Source: an uncultured Rickettsiaceae bacterium (GTDB lineage: Bacteria > Pseudomonadota > Alphaproteobacteria > Rickettsiales > Rickettsiaceae). Taken from it: DNA of 6,743 nucleotides. The stretch is from the NCBI GenBank assembly GCA_905479885.1, contig CAJQOE010000079.1, forward strand, positions 1 through 6,743, written 5' to 3'. Positions 4,938-6,743 of the stretch are shown piece by piece. Made by a program: the position numbers and the translations under genes. Position 1 is the first letter of the stretch; every line of letters begins with the position of its first letter. The notes beneath the pieces were generated by a model. The model did no database searches, was not told where the DNA came from, and was given only the letters and a program-made list of their open reading frames with translations.

Positions 4938-6491
4938 GTGTCGATAAGATCAAAAATGACTCACCCAAAAGGTGAGCAGGAAATAGCAAGAAAAGTATGT
5001 ATTCCAGAATCGGTTGCAATTGATAGCTATAAAGGCAGAGTATATGTGGATTGGGATGAAAATGCTTCGGTAACGCCAAACGGTCAGATGCCATTTTTTA
5101 TAGAATTTCTAAAAACGGCCGAATTATTTGACAGCTGGGTGGAAGATTATCCACTTGTTTATTTGAGCAACAACTCGTCTAAATCAAGAGATATTTTAGG
5201 CACTTTATTGTTATCTGTTCTATCAGGTTACACTCGATATTCACATATATCAGCATTGCGTAATGATGGAGTCAACCCACCAATGCTAGGAATGCACAAG
5301 GTAGTAAGCGAAGATTCTGTACGTAGGGCGATACAAAAAATAGAAGAAAAAGCTGGTAATAATTGGTTAGAAGAGCATTTAAGAAAATCATACGAACCTC
5401 TTTTAAGTATTCCATGGATTATGGATATTGACTCAACTATAAAAACTTTATACGGCAAACAAGAAGGAGCTGAGGTTGGTTATAATCCAAGCAAACCAGG
5501 AAAAGCATCTCACAATTATCATACTTACCATATAGCTAATATACGTATGATTTTAGATGCCGAAGTTGAAGATGGTAAATCTGGTGCCGCTTGTTATTCT
5601 GCGCCAAGATTATGGAGGTTACTAGATGAATTACCTCAAGAATGCTGGCCTGCTTTTATTAGAGGAGATAGTAGTTATGGTAGTGAATCAATAATGAACG
5701 AAGCAGAACAACGCTCATTGAGATATCTTTTTAAATTAAAATGCACTACAAAAGTCAAAAGACTAATTGCATCAATGATGAAAAAACCATCTTGGACGTT
5801 TGCAAATCAAGGATGGGAAGGCATTGAATCTGAACTAACCTTGTCTGGATGGACAGAATCGCGCCGTATTGTGCTATTGAGAAAAAAGTTACCCAAAGAT
5901 AAAATTGGTATGGTTAAAAAATCAAAACGAGGCAAGCAATTAGAGTTTTTCTCTGCAGAAATAGCAACAGATATAACAGCTTATGAGTATCAGATATTGG
6001 TAACTAACTTGGATGATGATATAGTGACGATAGCCCAGTATTATAGGGATCGCGCCGATTGTGAGAATAATTTTGATGAGTTAAAAAACCAGTGGGGATG
6101 GTGTGGTTATACTACTCACGACTTAAAGCGTAATCGTTTTATGGCCAAAATCACTGCCCTAATTTACAATTGGTGGACAATATTTACAAGATTAGCAAAC
6201 CCAGATTCGCATTTAGAAGCCATTACCAGCAGACCATTATTACTCAACGCCATTGCTAAACAAACCACACATGCAGGGCAAACTAAAATTACTATTACCA
6301 GTACTCATCGTAAATCCGAACAAATAACACAGATTCTAACCAAAATCTCTACATTCTTAAATTTTCTAAAATCTAGTGCGGAGCAGTTAACTGCTAAGCA
6401 AAGATTTACCAAGATTTTAATGACCGCTTTCCGAAAATTCTTGCCCCAAGAGCGATTGCAATATTTTCAGATATTGCCTGCACCAGGATAA
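4938..6491 (+). CDS. IS1380-family DDE transposase, intact
   Basis: This is a 517-residue transposase that would move the surrounding element by cut-and-paste. The catalytic residues are visible: D165 (or D163) in IMDIDSTIKTLYG, D244 in FIRGDSSYGSE, and E376 in the exact Y(2)R(3)E(6)K signature formed by Y369, R372, E376 and K383. The N-terminal DWDENASVTPNGQMPFF (38-54) and SGYTRYSHI (96-104) are typical of the IS1380 family. Large spacing between the second Asp and the Glu indicates the inserted beta-strand domain of this group. The start is a GTG, supported by AAGGAA (4925-4930) seven bases upstream; an ATG at codon 7 (4956) is the alternative. No internal stop or frameshift is seen, so this element may still be active, unlike the IS5 copy. 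An all-AT 8-bp hairpin follows at 6505-6523. Confidence 0.95.
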   Translation: MSIRSKMTHPKGEQEIARKVCIPESVAIDSYKGRVYVDWDENASVTPNGQMPFFIEFLKTAELFDSWVEDYPLVYLSNNSSKSRDILGTLLLSVLSGYTRYSHISALRNDGVNPPMLGMHKVVSEDSVRRAIQKIEEKAGNNWLEEHLRKSYEPLLSIPWIMDIDSTIKTLYGKQEGAEVGYNPSKPGKASHNYHTYHIANIRMILDAEVEDGKSGAACYSAPRLWRLLDELPQECWPAFIRGDSSYGSESIMNEAEQRSLRYLFKLKCTTKVKRLIASMMKKPSWTFANQGWEGIESELTLSGWTESRRIVLLRKKLPKDKIGMVKKSKRGKQLEFFSAEIATDITAYEYQILVTNLDDDIVTIAQYYRDRADCENNFDELKNQWGWCGYTTHDLKRNRFMAKITALIYNWWTIFTRLANPDSHLEAITSRPLLLNAIAKQTTHAGQTKITITSTHRKSEQITQILTKISTFLNFLKSSAEQLTAKQRFTKILMTAFRKFLPQERLQYFQILPAPG

Positions 6492-6597
6492 AACCAATTT
6501 TTCTAAATTATTTTCAATAATTTCTCAGCTTTCTCGACGATCAACAATATTCTACTACCGAATCTAGGATTAATAATACATTTGTACAATATATCTC

Positions 6598-6626
6598 TTT
6601 ATATACTTATATCCTTATAGTATAAT
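6598..6626 (+). promoter_or_regulatory. Predicted promoter of the AbrB-type antitoxin gene
   Basis: TATAAT (6621-6626) is preceded after 17 bp by TTTATA (6598-6603), 4/6 to the -35 consensus. Transcription would start near 6633, some 28 nt before the ATG at 6661. It lies just outside the IS1380 right end, so the downstream gene appears to keep its own promoter. Confidence 0.5.
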
Positions 6627-6657
6627 CAATATATACAAATATTAAGGATGGTATCCT
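6611..6657 (+). promoter_or_regulatory. Inverted repeats over the -10 region and ribosome binding site of the AbrB-type gene
   Basis: ATCCTTA (6611-6617) pairs perfectly with TAAGGAT (6643-6649), bracketing the -10. AGGAT (6645-6649) can also pair with ATCCT (6653-6657) across a 3-base loop. AAGGA here is the only Shine-Dalgarno candidate, ending 12 nt before the ATG at 6661. The repeated AGGAT/ATCCT units suggest operator half-sites for autoregulation, or masking of the ribosome binding site in the mRNA. Confidence 0.4.
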
Positions 6658-6660
6658 ATT

Positions 6661-6743
6661 ATGGCTTTAAATAACTTTTCTAAAGTAACAAGTAAGGGAC
6701 AAATAACTATACCCCACTCTATTAGAGAACAATTACATTTATC
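6661..6743 (+). CDS. AbrB/MazE-type antitoxin, N-terminal part only
   Basis: The first 27 codons read MALNNFSKVTSKGQITIPHS and then IREQLHL before the window ends. KVTSKGQITIP.SIRE.L is the hallmark of the SpoVT-AbrB swapped-hairpin DNA-binding domain found in MazE/VapB-type antitoxins and in AbrB-like regulators. A toxin gene, often a PIN-domain VapC or an MazF, would be expected downstream but is outside the window. It would bind its own promoter, where inverted repeats are visible. The motif makes the family call firm; the antitoxin role is likely but not shown. Confidence 0.85.
   Translation, partial: MALNNFSKVTSKGQITIPHSIREQLHL

Larger units (their letters stand above)
4863..6568 (+). 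mobile_element. IS1380-family insertion sequence
   Basis: The element carries one intact transposase gene (4938-6491). The right end is placed at 6568 because 6555-6568, read inward, gives CCTAGATTCGGTAG, closely resembling the ends of ISEcp1 and relatives in the IS1380 family. The best left partner begins CCTA at 4863 and matches about 10 of 17 positions. The resulting 1706 bp is near the 1.65-1.7 kb usual for the family. The flanking pentamers TTTAA (4858-4862) and ATTAA (6569-6573) agree at four of five positions, compatible with an old target duplication. The right end is more certain than the left. Toxin-antitoxin genes lie on both sides. Confidence 0.7.

Noticed and set aside
4864..5094. 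76-codon minus-strand ORF across the start of the IS1380 transposase
   Set aside because: It is antisense to the IS left end and the transposase start, with no recognisable motif or ribosome binding site.
5228..5458. 76-codon minus-strand ORF inside the IS1380 transposase
   Set aside because: It is antisense to well-conserved catalytic coding sequence and is explained as a shadow frame.
1..6743. tRNA, rRNA, CRISPR array or phage attachment site
   Set aside because: No cloverleaf, ribosomal sequence or regularly spaced repeat array was seen on reading both strands.

Overview
The window is very AT-rich and looks like accessory DNA from an obligate intracellular alphaproteobacterium of the Rickettsiaceae, most likely a Rickettsia. 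The evidence is a ProP-type MFS transporter closely resembling the rickettsial proP paralogs, a stand-alone SpoT-type hydrolase domain, decayed insertion sequences and toxin-antitoxin pieces. The species cannot be named from the sequence. proP-like transporters, partial spoT genes, transposases and toxin-antitoxin modules are recurrent cargo of the integrative elements of this family (RAGE). No conjugation or integrase gene is visible, so membership of such an element is an inference.

Layout. Positions 1-1149 are a complete IS5-family element with perfect 17-bp terminal inverted repeats. Its minus-strand transposase is broken by one nonsense codon and one frameshift. Next to it, about 90 bp of a minus-strand reading frame (1150-1242) runs into the IS end and may be a truncated gene. 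A small minus-strand gene (1296-1556) resembles the N-terminal domain of TfoX/Sxy and has a good ribosome binding site. A ProP-family transporter (1752-3095, +) and a (p)ppGpp-hydrolase-like HD protein (3055-3717, -) converge and overlap by 41 bp at their 3' ends.

The spacer 3718-4171 holds the spoT-like promoter, a strong hairpin (4044-4082), and a promoter for a CopG-type antitoxin (4172-4423, +). Directly downstream, 4435-4706 encodes a BrnT-like toxin of about 90 residues. It has no uninterrupted ORF with a normal start, because its ATG is separated from the rest by a -1 frameshift at a run of seven A. The module therefore reads as an intact antitoxin with a disrupted or slippage-dependent toxin.

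Nested inverted repeats follow (4715-4827), then an IS1380-family element (about 4863-6568) with an intact 517-residue transposase, a good promoter and a GTG start. The last bases (6661-6743) begin an AbrB/MazE-type antitoxin gene that leaves the window. Toxin-antitoxin remnants thus lie on both sides of the IS1380 element.

The intact genes suggest osmolyte or metabolite uptake, alarmone turnover and toxin neutralisation, within DNA worn by IS insertion and small indels. I see no clearly new multi-gene system. The most notable item is the hidden, frameshifted toxin gene.
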